This document shows, one piece after another, positions 8,605-17,524 of a DNA stretch of 64,000 nt. The notes below the pieces were generated by a model. That model ran no database searches. It worked only from the letters and a program-made list of their open reading frames with translations, and was not told where the DNA came from. The stretch comes from Gammaproteobacteria bacterium (GTDB lineage Bacteria; Pseudomonadota; Gammaproteobacteria; Pseudomonadales; Azotimanducaceae), in contig JAPPGA010000058.1 in the NCBI GenBank assembly GCA_028821515.1, forward strand, positions 84,354 to 148,353. Direction: 5' to 3'. The position numbers were made by a program, and so were the translations under genes. Position 1 is the stretch's first letter. Every line of letters begins with the position of its first letter.

Positions 8605-9584
8605 AAGGCTCACGCCCGCCCTTTCATCAGTGGGTCCAACTCGAGCAACCTCGCCTGGGCACGCGCGTGACCCTTGCGACCGACGAGTTCTTTGCCCCGA
8701 AGGAACGGCTGATCGGGCCGAGTGACCCGGTATTCGTTCCGGACAGGTATGACGCTAACGGCAAATGGATGGACGGATGGGAGAGCCGCAGAAAGCGGAC
8801 GCCGGGGCACGATCACTGCATTGTCCGGCTCGGGCTGCCCGCCATCGTGCGTGGAGTGGACATCGACACCAGTCACTTCACCGGTAATTTCCCACCATTC
8901 GCGTCGATCGACGGCAACTCCAGCGAGGCGGAGGCCCCTCGATCCGGGTGGGTCGAGATCCTGCCCAAGACCGCTCTTTCGGGGGACTCGCACCACTATC
9001 GTCCCATCGACAGCGGTGCCGTCTGGACGCATTTGCGCCTGAACATCTATCCCGACGGCGGGATAGCCAGATTGCGGATCTATGGGGAGGTCAAAGCTCC
9101 CACCCCCGTATCGGACGACCTGATCGACCTCTTCGGCGTAGAAAACGGTGGCCGCGCGATCAGCTGCAGCGACGAGCATTTCGGCAGCATGCACAACCTG
9201 AATCTGCCTGGTCGGAGCACCGACATGGGCGACGGGTGGGAGACCGCTCGCAGGAGGGGACCAGGGAACGATTGGGTCATCATCCAGCTTGGTCATTGCG
9301 GATCCGTCGAGCGGGCGGAGGTCGATACCGCCCACTTCAAGGGGAACTATCCGGATCGGGTTTCTCTCGAGGCAGCACTATTCGGCCCCGCTGCCGCAGT
9401 CGACGTTGACCATTCGCAATGGCGCACGCTCCTCTCCGAGACCAGGCTTGAAATGGACCGTCGACACCTTTTCGTCAGTGAGCTGCGAGACTTGGGTCCC
9501 GTAAGCCACGTTCGCATGTCCATCTATCCCGACGGCGGTGTCAGCCGACTGCGTCTTTTCGGCCGCCCTCAGCCGCTTGGCTGA
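8601..9584 (+). CDS. alc: Allantoicase
   Basis: Hydrolyses allantoate to ureidoglycolate and urea. It is 327 aa, the normal length, and shows the internal duplication typical of the family: two repeats each with DGWESRRKRTPGHDHCIVRLG / DGWETARRRGPGNDWVIIQLG type segments (split here for length), each followed by DTxHFxGNxP and ending IYPDGGxxRLRxxG. The repeats form the two jelly-roll domains. Translationally coupled to uraD by an ATGA overlap. Choosing allantoicase plus ureidoglycolate lyase means the nitrogen leaves as urea; no urease gene is in this window. Confidence 0.95.
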   Translation: MKGSRPPFHQWVQLEQPRLGTRVTLATDEFFAPKERLIGPSDPVFVPDRYDANGKWMDGWESRRKRTPGHDHCIVRLGLPAIVRGVDIDTSHFTGNFPPFASIDGNSSEAEAPRSGWVEILPKTALSGDSHHYRPIDSGAVWTHLRLNIYPDGGIARLRIYGEVKAPTPVSDDLIDLFGVENGGRAISCSDEHFGSMHNLNLPGRSTDMGDGWETARRRGPGNDWVIIQLGHCGSVERAEVDTAHFKGNYPDRVSLEAALFGPAAAVDVDHSQWRTLLSETRLEMDRRHLFVSELRDLGPVSHVRMSIYPDGGVSRLRLFGRPQPLG

Positions 9585-9590
9585 CCTGGC

Positions 9591-10121
9591 ATGCTCCGTT
9601 TGCGACCGCGCCCGTTGACGCCGACACAGTTCGCGCCTTTTGGCGACGTTATCGAGGCCGTCGGCGCGCATGCGATCGAAATGAACGACGGCCGCTTTGA
9701 ACGTTTCGCTGACCTGTGCCGCATCGAGTCGGACGGCGGTGCCGGCATCGCCGTCGGCATAGTCCGCTCAAAGGTGGCTACATCGCTGCCGTATCGTTTG
9801 GACAAAATCGAACGGCATCCGCTTGGCAGTCAGGCATTCATTCCGCTTGAACCCTGCCGTTTCGTTGTTGTAGTCGGGCCTCCCCGGGAAAAGATCGAGC
9901 CATCGGACCTTCGTGCGTTCGTGACCAATGGGCGGCAAGGTGTCAACTATCGCCGGGGAACGTGGCACATGCCGCTCGTCGCGCCGGAGATCGGACAGGA
10001 GTTCCTCGTCATCGACCGCATTGCCACGGAACCCAATTGCGACGAGTTGTACCTTTCCCCGCCAGTGGTGGTATTGGATCCGTGGAAACGTGCAAGTGAT
10101 CGGAAGGGGTTACACGTTTAA
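9591..10121 (+). CDS. allA: Ureidoglycolate lyase
   Basis: Cupin-fold lyase that splits ureidoglycolate into glyoxylate and urea, the last step of the pathway in this operon. It is 176 aa. Seen: the N-terminal LTPTQFAPFGDVIE motif, FERFADL, the SKVATSLPYRLDKIERHPLGSQAF region, and NYRRGTWHMPLVAP with the cupin histidine. It starts six bases after allantoicase and is the last gene of the + strand run. Its stop codon nearly touches that of the convergent lacI-family gene, and a CG-centred 14-base palindrome covers the junction. Confidence 0.94.
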   Translation: MLRLRPRPLTPTQFAPFGDVIEAVGAHAIEMNDGRFERFADLCRIESDGGAGIAVGIVRSKVATSLPYRLDKIERHPLGSQAFIPLEPCRFVVVVGPPREKIEPSDLRAFVTNGRQGVNYRRGTWHMPLVAPEIGQEFLVIDRIATEPNCDELYLSPPVVVLDPWKRASDRKGLHV

Positions 10122-10122
10122 C
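10109..10122. promoter_or_regulatory. LacI-type operator-like palindrome at allA/regulator junction
   Basis: GTTACACGTTTAAC matches its own reverse complement at 12 of 14 positions and is centred on CG, the usual form of LacI/GalR-family operators. It covers the last codons of allA and the intergenic base before the regulator stop. Shares the GTTTAAC half-site with the site upstream of the PfkB kinase. Its position at two 3' ends is odd, so it may be chance or an auxiliary looping site. Confidence 0.35.
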
Positions 10123-11166
10123 TCATTTTGCCATTCTGGCGTTCTCAAGCCGGATTGTCGGCGGCGCGGCAGTGGATGCACGCTCGACCAACTCGATACC
10201 CAAGGTGATCTGGCTTCTCGGCCCCGCCTGTTCTTCCGCCAATCGCCTCAGAAGCAAACGTACTGCTTCCCGCCCCATTTCTTCGAAAGGCATGCGAACC
10301 GTCGTAAGCGTGGGGCTGATCATGCGCGCAAACGGAATGTCGTCGAACCCGACGACCGATACTTCACGGGGAACGGATATCCCGTGCATCTGGAAGAGCG
10401 AGAGCGCTCCGATCGCGATCAGGTCGTTGCCGCAGACTACGGCAGTCACATCTCGAGCGAGCAATCGTTCCCGGGCTTCCTCGGAGAGGTGCATTGTGTA
10501 AGCGTGCTCAAGCCGCCATGCGATCTTTGAGCTGTCTCCGACGGCGTCGACGAATCCCTTGCTTCGTTCACGCGCGTTGCCAACGGCCTGCGGACCCTCG
10601 AGCAACCCGAATCGACGGTGCCCGAGAGCGATCAGATACTCTGCGGTTGTTGTTCCCCCCGCGTAGTACTCAGCCTGCACCAGATCCTGCCCAGGCAATT
10701 CGCGATCTAAAACGACCAGCGGAACATCGACGCCAACGTTTGTGAGCGTGTCCTCGTCGTCGACCGGGAACCAGACGATGCCATCCACGCCATGCTGGAG
10801 CAGCCCGGTGACAACCTCCCGTTCGCGATCATGCGATCCTTCGGTATCCACCAGAAAGGTCTGGTAACCGCTGAGCTGCGCCTCGTTCAGGATCGACCTT
10901 GCGAGCGACGCAAAGAACGGGTTTTCGATGTTGGGAAACACCAGGCCAATGATCGCGGTGCGACCGGTCTTCATGGTTCGGGCAGCCTGGTTTTGCCGGT
11001 ATCCGAGCCTTTTGACTACCTTCTGGATGCGACGCTTGGTTTCCTCGCTGATGGCTCCCCTGCCGTTAAGCACGTAGGAAACGGTTGCGATCGACACCCC
11101 TGCAGCGTCCGCGATGTCCCGAACGGTGACTCGCTGCGATTTCCGTGGTCGAGTTGCAGTAGGCAT
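10123..11166 (-). CDS. LacI/GalR-family transcriptional regulator
   Basis: DNA-binding regulator with a periplasmic-binding-protein-like effector domain. It is 347 aa. Seen: the N-terminal helix-turn-helix and hinge helix VRDIADAAGVSIATVSYVLNG (about residues 14-35), the LGYRQNQAARTMKTG hinge, then the effector domain opening with IGLVFPNIENPFFA and containing VVCGNDLIAIGAL and VGFDDIPFARMISPTLTTV. A good ribosome site (AGGAAG) precedes the ATG. It is convergent with the purine operon and divergent from the PfkB kinase, so its likeliest targets are the kinase and the TonB receptor beyond it; control of the purine operon is possible but not shown. Confidence 0.93.
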   Translation of the reverse strand: MPTATRPRKSQRVTVRDIADAAGVSIATVSYVLNGRGAISEETKRRIQKVVKRLGYRQNQAARTMKTGRTAIIGLVFPNIENPFFASLARSILNEAQLSGYQTFLVDTEGSHDREREVVTGLLQHGVDGIVWFPVDDEDTLTNVGVDVPLVVLDRELPGQDLVQAEYYAGGTTTAEYLIALGHRRFGLLEGPQAVGNARERSKGFVDAVGDSSKIAWRLEHAYTMHLSEEARERLLARDVTAVVCGNDLIAIGALSLFQMHGISVPREVSVVGFDDIPFARMISPTLTTVRMPFEEMGREAVRLLLRRLAEEQAGPRSQITLGIELVERASTAAPPTIRLENARMAK

Positions 11167-11332
11167 TCGCGCTTCCTAATGGACGAGCCACTCTAACATG
11201 CGCCACCTTGCGGTTTCATTCACCCGTCTTGAGCGATCCTCCGTATCCGGGACTACCCGTTCTACGGCAGCGGATGGCCCGAACATGCGCACGGGTCGTA
11301 CGTAAAGCACAGAAAAGCCGGGCATAATCTCG

Positions 11333-11346
11333 CTTATTCGTTTAAC
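11333..11346. promoter_or_regulatory. LacI-type operator-like site upstream of PfkB kinase
   Basis: CTTATTCGTTTAAC, centred on CG with 5 of 7 paired positions and the exact GTTTAAC half-site found at the allA junction. It lies in the divergent regulator/kinase promoter region, a few bases upstream of the kinase start and downstream of a CATAAT -10-like hexamer at 11323-11328. A repressor bound here could block both kinase expression and possibly the regulator's own promoter. Confidence 0.4.
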
Positions 11347-11351
11347 ACGAT

Positions 11352-12272
11352 TTGACGGTCTCATCGAAAATGGTGCTCGTGTCCGGTTCGGTCTCCTATG
11401 ACATTCTGATCAACGCCGACTGTTCGTTCAGCCAGCTGATCGACAACCGTTCAGTGAAGTCCTTGAGCGTCGGATATCCCGTACGTTCACTCAGCATCGG
11501 GTTCGGCGGTCCCGCCGCCAACGTGTCCTATCACCTGACAAGGATGGGCGTTGATGCCGCTCCCGTCGCCGCCGTAGGAGACGACTTCCGACCCTACGGC
11601 CAATGGCTGTCGGAATGCGGTGTCGACCAAAGGTTCATCCTGGCCGTCGAGGGGACGATGACAGCGCGCGCCTTCATCTCCACCGATCGGAACCAGGACC
11701 AGCTGATCGGGTTCTTTCCCGGAGCGATGGCGCATGCGATCCGATGTGACACAGGTGGTCAGCGGGCGGACATCGCCATTGTAGGACCTGACGACCGGGA
11801 CGCCATGCTTGCAAGACTGCGGCAATTCTCCGCCGCCAACATCCCGATACTCTTCGATCCCGGGCAAGCCGTTTCAAGCTTGTCCGGTGGTGACTTGCTC
11901 AAGGCCGTCAAGGCGGCTCGATGGATGGCCGTCAACGAATTCGAGCAGGGATGGATCGAAACGAAGACGGGAACCCGTATCGAGGCTCTCGCGGAAGACC
12001 TCGAGGCCCTGATCGTCACCTTGGGAGGCAGAGGTTCCAAGTTGCTCACCCGCCGCGCGGTCGAGTATGTGGAACCGGCAAGGGTTGACCAACCCGTCGA
12101 TCCCACCGGCTGCGGAGACGCCTACAGGGCCGGACTCGTTGCCGGAATCCTCTCGCGACGATCCCTGGCCGATGCCATGAAAATGGCAAGCCGAGCGGCA
12201 GCCGAAACGCTCGAAGTCCTGGGCGCCCAGGGCAAACTGCTTGATCCCTCCAGATTGGCGCCCGTCTGGTAG
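11352..12272 (+). CDS. PfkB-family carbohydrate/nucleoside kinase
   Basis: ATP-dependent kinase of the ribokinase/adenosine-kinase family, 306 aa from TTG at 11352 or 300 aa from ATG at 11370; neither has a strong ribosome site. Seen: the N-terminal SIGFGGPAANVSYHLTRMG (family signature 1) and the C-terminal VDPTGCGDAYRAGLVAGIL (signature 2 with the catalytic Asp), plus an IVTLGGRGSKLL strand. The substrate cannot be told from sequence; the neighbourhood (purine catabolism, LacI regulator, TonB receptor) makes a nucleoside or its sugar a reasonable guess. Overlaps a putative operator region at its 5' end. Confidence 0.88.
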   Translation: MTVSSKMVLVSGSVSYDILINADCSFSQLIDNRSVKSLSVGYPVRSLSIGFGGPAANVSYHLTRMGVDAAPVAAVGDDFRPYGQWLSECGVDQRFILAVEGTMTARAFISTDRNQDQLIGFFPGAMAHAIRCDTGGQRADIAIVGPDDRDAMLARLRQFSAANIPILFDPGQAVSSLSGGDLLKAVKAARWMAVNEFEQGWIETKTGTRIEALAEDLEALIVTLGGRGSKLLTRRAVEYVEPARVDQPVDPTGCGDAYRAGLVAGILSRRSLADAMKMASRAAAETLEVLGAQGKLLDPSRLAPVW

Positions 12273-12484
12273 CCAGGCCGAAGCAACCAGGTGCTTCGTT
12301 CACGTGGCGTGGCGAACCGATGCCTCAAACCGTTCCTTCGCACCCGCGATGACCGCCCGGCGATGCCCCCATTGGGACGCAAGACGTTCCTGGAACTCGA
12401 GCAATCTCCCCGAGGCCACCTAAACGTTGATCGGGGTTTGACCGCAAGCTTCCTTCAGCTCCAAGTCCCCGAATAGTCCTTCTG

Positions 12485-12541
12485 TTGTTGAGGACCTTGG
12501 TTCTGTTGTATAGTCGCCTCGGGAAAGGTTAAACGTTTCAT
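12485..12541 (+). promoter_or_regulatory. Promoter and LacI-type operator before TonB receptor
   Basis: TTGTTG (12485-12490) and TATAGT (12509-12514) are separated by 18 bases. The operator-like GTTAAACGTTTCAT at 12528-12541 sits just downstream of the expected start point, a position suited to repression. It shares the CG-centred TTAAACGTTT core with the other two sites. A strong AAGGGGG ribosome site follows at 12547-12553, before the ATG at 12559. The 286 bases between the kinase and this receptor hold no other gene that I can support. Confidence 0.45.
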
Positions 12542-12558
12542 TAAAAAAGGGGGAATCC

Positions 12559-14946
12559 ATGAACGGTTGCCGCCACCAGCATCCCTTCACGCTCTGTCTG
12601 CTCTCTGGAGTGGTGATGGCCTCGATCGTCTGCCAGGCGCAAGAACAAGAACAACAACAAGAAGCCGAAGACGATGCGCTTGTCGAAGAAATACTCGTAC
12701 TCGGGCTGGCGGACCGATTCAGCAGCGGTGTTGGCCGGGCGGAGTATCGCGTAGGCAAGGAGGACGTCCGGCAAAGGCCGGCCGGATCCGAAATTACCCA
12801 GTCCCTCGTCAAGGTGCCCGGGGTCCAGGTCTCGACGGGAGATTCGCGCGGGGGGAGCTTCTCCTTCGAACTCTACCTCCGTGGATTGAACGACCAGCAG
12901 ATCGGGCTTTCCGTCGATGGAGTTCCTACCGGTGACGCCCGGTTCAACGGCGGTTCTCCGCCCAATCGGTTCGTCGATGGTTTCAACGTCTCGCAGATCG
13001 TCGTCTCGCAGAGTTCCGGCGAAATCGGATCTCCGTCGCGCTCCGCATTGGGTGGTTTCATCGATTTCGTTACCGATGCTCCCGCACAGGACTTCGGCCT
13101 CAATCTCGAGGCGGGAGTCGGAAGCGAACAATACGGCCGCTACGCAGTTCGAATCGATACAGGCGAGATCGCTGACGGCCTCTCTGCGTACGCGAGCTAT
13201 TCCTACCAGGCCAACGACATCTTTGCCGGACCCAATCATCGGGATCGACAGCGCGATCATGTGGATCTCAAGCTGCAGAAAGACTTCGCCAATGGTGTCA
13301 GGGTCGCATACCGGTCGAGCTTCAACGAACTTGAAGACAACGACTTCGGCATCGTGTCGTTCGGAGATTTCCAGAACGACCCGAGGAGCGACACGGTCAA
13401 CGATTTCTTTGCAGGTGATCCGTCGATCGATGGCGGTTTCACCGGATTCGGAGGTGCCCTGGGCGGTACACGCGAAGACAAGCTTCACTACGTCAAGGCT
13501 ACTCTTCCCATGGCCAGCAATCTGACGCTGTCCATAACTCCCTACTGGCACTCTCTGCGAGGCGAATCCCTGGCCTACCAGACACAGGCACGAATCACCG
13601 CATCCGGCGACCCCCGGGACCAGAATGTCAGCACAATCCGCACCGAGAACGGAACAAGGGTTGCCGACCTGCGAATTACGCCGCGCAACCGGGACCGGTC
13701 GGGCGTAACTGCCGAATTGGAGGTCACGCAAGTCGCGGATGCTCTCGATATCCGCGCGGGCGTCTGGTTCGAGAATGACGAGACCAACGAGGACCGCAAC
13801 TTCTACCGGGTAAACAACGCCGCAACCGGAATCGACTTTTCACGCAACGCGCTGAACTACATCCAGTACGAACGCGATGTAGCGACGGATACGGCGTACT
13901 ACTACCTTGCAGGCAGCTGGACGGTGAGCGCCGATCTGTCGCTGAATCTCGGTATTACAAGGCACGACCTCGAATACGACTATCGCTCCCCGATCGAATT
14001 CTCCGGAAACAACATCATCGACGCCGAGACCGAAGACGTGGACATCAAGTTTGGCGGCGTCTACCGATTGACTGGCGACTGGGAAGCATTCGTTGGCTAT
14101 TCCGAGAACTTCGGCGGGATCTTTGAAGATACTTTCCTCGGTTCCTCGGACGCAATCGACACCGACGTAGTCAAGCCCGAGACCTCCGAGAACTTCGACA
14201 TTGGCCTTCGTTACGTGACCGACAATGTAGCGGTCTCCTTGCAGGCCTACGTGATCGATTTCGACAACCGCCTGACAACAGGTCCCAATGATATCGATCC
14301 GGCTCGAATCGCCGACGTGATCAACGGCAACTCATCCACGCAGGTGATCAACCAGGGCGGCATCAGGAGCACGGGATTCGAGGTGACCGCGGCCGTGCTC
14401 GCCGGGATATTCGACCTCTATGGCATTTACGCCCACCGGGCGTCGGAATGGCAGGAGGACGATCCTTCGCAGGGAATTCGAAAGGGCGACCAGGTGCAGG
14501 ATATTGCCAAACGCAGCCTGTTCGGAGAGATTGGATGGCGGCCCTCGGACAGCTTCAGGGCGGCCTTGAACGTCCAGTACACGGGCGAGCGAACCGGCGG
14601 CAACATATTCGTACCGGGCTTCTGCAACCGCTTTTTCTGCTTCGACGGGGCCGGAAACGGAGTCAATCCCCTCCAATTCCTGGAGTCCCAACAGTTGGAC
14701 ACCCACTGGATCGTGAACTTCCTGGCGAGCTACGACCTGGTCGGCATCGCCGGATTTGAGGGACTGACCCTGCAACTCAATATTGACAATCTGCTCGACG
14801 AGGAATTCATCGGCGCAGTGACCGGGGCCACGTCAACACTCCCGGAATTCGGTGTCATAGGGGGCCTGACGGCTGAATCGGCGCTGGATCGTTACTTCAT
14901 AGGTCATCCGAGGACAGCAACGCTCTCGGTTCGCGCGACTTTCTGA
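12559..14946 (+). CDS. TonB-dependent outer-membrane receptor
   Basis: Outer-membrane beta-barrel transporter with an N-terminal plug, driven by TonB-ExbBD. It is 795 aa. Seen: signal peptide ending near CQAQ, an acidic Gln-rich linker, a TonB-box-like EEILVLG, a plug with ITQSLVKVPGVQV, YLRGLNDQQIGLSVDGVP and GGFIDFVTDAP, and many amphipathic strands ending LSVRATF with the terminal aromatic residue needed for barrel assembly. The substrate is unknown; the LacI-type operator and neighbouring PfkB kinase suggest uptake of a sugar- or nucleoside-like compound. Convergent with the next gene. Confidence 0.94.
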   Translation: MNGCRHQHPFTLCLLSGVVMASIVCQAQEQEQQQEAEDDALVEEILVLGLADRFSSGVGRAEYRVGKEDVRQRPAGSEITQSLVKVPGVQVSTGDSRGGSFSFELYLRGLNDQQIGLSVDGVPTGDARFNGGSPPNRFVDGFNVSQIVVSQSSGEIGSPSRSALGGFIDFVTDAPAQDFGLNLEAGVGSEQYGRYAVRIDTGEIADGLSAYASYSYQANDIFAGPNHRDRQRDHVDLKLQKDFANGVRVAYRSSFNELEDNDFGIVSFGDFQNDPRSDTVNDFFAGDPSIDGGFTGFGGALGGTREDKLHYVKATLPMASNLTLSITPYWHSLRGESLAYQTQARITASGDPRDQNVSTIRTENGTRVADLRITPRNRDRSGVTAELEVTQVADALDIRAGVWFENDETNEDRNFYRVNNAATGIDFSRNALNYIQYERDVATDTAYYYLAGSWTVSADLSLNLGITRHDLEYDYRSPIEFSGNNIIDAETEDVDIKFGGVYRLTGDWEAFVGYSENFGGIFEDTFLGSSDAIDTDVVKPETSENFDIGLRYVTDNVAVSLQAYVIDFDNRLTTGPNDIDPARIADVINGNSSTQVINQGGIRSTGFEVTAAVLAGIFDLYGIYAHRASEWQEDDPSQGIRKGDQVQDIAKRSLFGEIGWRPSDSFRAALNVQYTGERTGGNIFVPGFCNRFFCFDGAGNGVNPLQFLESQQLDTHWIVNFLASYDLVGIAGFEGLTLQLNIDNLLDEEFIGAVTGATSTLPEFGVIGGLTAESALDRYFIGHPRTATLSVRATF

Positions 14947-14984
14947 CATCCAGGGGCTTGAACGGTACCCGCTGCCGCGGGAGC

Positions 14985-16898
14985 TCAGGCGAACTCGCCG
15001 CGTAGCGCCGACACCTTCTCGCGCAGTTCGCTGGCGCTGGCCTGCGGTGCGACCAGGTCCCCGGCGACTATCTCCACGCGGCTCCAGAAGCGTTTCGGAT
15101 CCCGGAAAATGCCCCCGTGGTGGCTGAAGAAACTGCCCCAGAGCCCGCGCAGCGCCATGGGCACCACGGGCACCGGGGTTTCCTGCAGGATGCGCTCGAT
15201 GCCGGGCCGGAACGCGTCGATCTTCCCGTCGTGGGTGAGCTTGCCCTCGGGGAATATGCATAGCAGGTCGCCGTCAGCCAAACCTTCGCGAATCTCGCGG
15301 AAGGCCTCCTCGTAAGCGGCCTCGTCCATGCTGCGGCCGACGATGGGAATGGCCCGACCGGTGCGGAACACGAAGTTCAGCACGGGCTTTTCATAGATCG
15401 GCTTGAACATGATGAAGCGGATAGGACGCCGCACGGCGCCGGCGAGCAGCAGCGCGTCCACGTAACTCACGTGGTTGCAGACGATGATGGCGCCGCCTTT
15501 CTCGGGAATGCACTCGAGCCCGCGGTGGGTCACGCGGTACATGGTGTGCGACAGGAGCCACACGATGAAGCGCATGGAGAACTCCGGAACCTGGTTGAAG
15601 ATATAGACGGCGACGCCGATGTTGATCACCGCCATCAGCAGGAAAAGTTCCGGAATCGTTCGGTCCAGCACCGTGAGCCAGACGATGGCGAACACCGCGC
15701 CGACTACCATGAACGCGGAATTGAGGATGTTCGCCGCCGCGATAATGCGCGCGCGGCGTGCCTCCGGCGTGCGCGCCTGGATGAACGCCATCAAGGGCAC
15801 CACGTACATGCCGCCGAAGATGCCGGTCAGCAGCAGTCCGAACAGCACGCGGATGCTCCCGTCGCCCGCCAGGAAGGCCCAGATATCGCGTTGGCCGACG
15901 GCGTCGATCGCCGTGATGGAGAAGTAGACTTCGATGCCCGTGACGCTGATGCCGAATGCCGCGAACGGTACCAGGCCGATCTCGATCCTGCGCCCGGACA
16001 TGCGTTCGCAGAGCAGCGACCCGGTGCCTATGGCGACGGTGAATACGGCGAGGATGAGGGTCACCACGATCTGGCTTCCCGCGAGGTAGTCCTGCGTGAG
16101 ATTCGGGATCTGCGCCAGGTAGACACCCCCGATGAGCCAGAACCAGGAAATGCCGAGGATTGAGAGAAAGACTGCCCGGTTCTTCAGCGCAAGCCCGATC
16201 AGGCGCGCGGTGGCGGTGAACAGGTTCCAGTTCACGGGCTGTTCCGGCGCGCTCGCGGGAGCGACGGGGATGTACCAGCTCGCGAGCCAGCCGACCGCGG
16301 CCACCGCCAGCACGAGCACGAACAACCATGCCGAGACCTGGTCCATGCCGCCGATGATGGCGCCGAAGATCGTGCCGAGAAGGATCGCGACGAACGTGCC
16401 CATCTCGATCATGGCATTGCCGCCAACAAGCTCTGTCTGGTGCAGGTGTTGCGGCAGGATCGAGAACTTGAGCGGGCCGAAGAAAGTCGACTGCAAGCCG
16501 AACAGGAACAGCACGACCAGCATCAGCGCGAGGTTGTTGAAATAGAGGGATACGCCGGCGAGGAATGCGACGCAGATCTCGCTGATCTTCACGAAACGGA
16601 TCAGCCGGGACTTTTCGTACTTGTCGGACAGTTCTCCGGCGGTCGCCGAGAACAGGAAGAACGGCAGCACGAAGAGCGCTGCGGCGGCGTTGACCGCGAG
16701 GTCTGAACTGTCCTCGGCGACCAGTCCGCCATAGACGAACAGGATCATCAACGCGGCCTTGAACAGATTGTCGTTGAACGCGCCCAGGAACTGGGTCACG
16801 AACAGCGGCAGCAACCGCCGTGAGGCAAGCAGTTGGAACTGGGTGAGGCGTTCGCCTGTCAGTTCAGGCGCCGCCGTCTTGTCAGCATCGTCCTGCAT
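14985..16898 (-). CDS. MFS transporter fused to 1-acylglycerol-3-phosphate O-acyltransferase
   Basis: Two-domain inner-membrane protein of 637 aa. Residues 1 to about 420 are an LplT-like major-facilitator domain (FVTQFLGAFNDNLFKAALMI start, SDKYEKSRLIRF loop); the C-terminal 200 residues are a PlsC domain with the catalytic NHVSYVDALLL (HX4D) and FPEGKLTHDG motifs. It probably flips lysophospholipid across the inner membrane and re-acylates it. The fusion resembles the first two parts of Aas-type proteins but lacks the C-terminal acyl-ACP synthetase, so acyl donor supply must come from elsewhere. A small hairpin lies between it and the convergent TonB receptor gene. Confidence 0.92.
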   Translation of the reverse strand: MQDDADKTAAPELTGERLTQFQLLASRRLLPLFVTQFLGAFNDNLFKAALMILFVYGGLVAEDSSDLAVNAAAALFVLPFFLFSATAGELSDKYEKSRLIRFVKISEICVAFLAGVSLYFNNLALMLVVLFLFGLQSTFFGPLKFSILPQHLHQTELVGGNAMIEMGTFVAILLGTIFGAIIGGMDQVSAWLFVLVLAVAAVGWLASWYIPVAPASAPEQPVNWNLFTATARLIGLALKNRAVFLSILGISWFWLIGGVYLAQIPNLTQDYLAGSQIVVTLILAVFTVAIGTGSLLCERMSGRRIEIGLVPFAAFGISVTGIEVYFSITAIDAVGQRDIWAFLAGDGSIRVLFGLLLTGIFGGMYVVPLMAFIQARTPEARRARIIAAANILNSAFMVVGAVFAIVWLTVLDRTIPELFLLMAVINIGVAVYIFNQVPEFSMRFIVWLLSHTMYRVTHRGLECIPEKGGAIIVCNHVSYVDALLLAGAVRRPIRFIMFKPIYEKPVLNFVFRTGRAIPIVGRSMDEAAYEEAFREIREGLADGDLLCIFPEGKLTHDGKIDAFRPGIERILQETPVPVVPMALRGLWGSFFSHHGGIFRDPKRFWSRVEIVAGDLVAPQASASELREKVSALRGEFA

Positions 16899-17035
16899 TG
16901 GTCCTCACTGAGAGCGTCAGGCCGGAGTTTGCGGTGATATGGAGCGCGCGTAAAGTGAGGGTTCTCGACAAACCACGCGGCGAGACGTAAGTTCAAACGA
17001 GCACGTCAACGAACCAGCGGCGACCCGGACGAACG

Positions 17036-17512
17036 ATGGGAACTGAAGCAAAGGACGCGAGCCCGGAACCGGCAGTGTTCCGCACGACGTTTGGGTTCCA
17101 GGTCTTTGTGACACTGGCCGTTGTCTGTATGAACCTCTTCATTGTCACCCAGTTTCCTCCACTCGATGGAGTGTCCTTTGCGATCCTGGCCTTGTCTGTT
17201 GCTTCGGTGATCCTCATGGTCTATTCCATGCTGAGCACGAAATACCGGGTTGTGGACGGTGTCCTCCACCTGCACCAGGGACCGTTTAGCCGAAGCGTCG
17301 ATCTCAAGTCGATCTCCAGGATACGAGTGGGAGGCACGCTGTTCCGAGGCACGCTGTACGGACTGGGTATACGCGGAGGAGTCAGCATCTACTACAGCCT
17401 TGGCGTGTACAGAGACCGCGTGGTGGTCGTCACGCCCAAATATGTCGATGGCTTCCTGGCAGCCATCGGTGCCCGCCGCACCGAGTCGGGTGATGTCGAG
17501 ATTGCGCGATAG
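17036..17512 (+). CDS. Membrane protein with bacterial PH-like domain
   Basis: 158 aa. Two hydrophobic helices (about residues 22-40 and 45-64) are followed by a small beta-rich domain with YRVVDGVLHLHQGPFSRSVDL, IRVGGTLFRGTLYGLGIRGG and VVVVTPKYVDGFLAAIG, which is the pattern of bacterial PH-like domains found in YdbT/YcxB-type membrane proteins. The function is unknown. It is divergent from the MFS-acyltransferase gene and 12 bases upstream of the dioxygenase gene, so may be co-transcribed with it. Confidence 0.75.
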   Translation: MGTEAKDASPEPAVFRTTFGFQVFVTLAVVCMNLFIVTQFPPLDGVSFAILALSVASVILMVYSMLSTKYRVVDGVLHLHQGPFSRSVDLKSISRIRVGGTLFRGTLYGLGIRGGVSIYYSLGVYRDRVVVVTPKYVDGFLAAIGARRTESGDVEIAR

Positions 17513-17524
17513 CAGATCCCTGAC

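Noticed and set aside
12419..12432. Fourth LacI-type operator (CCTAAACGTTGATC)
   Set aside because: Only 3 of 7 positions pair around the CG centre; too weak to count.
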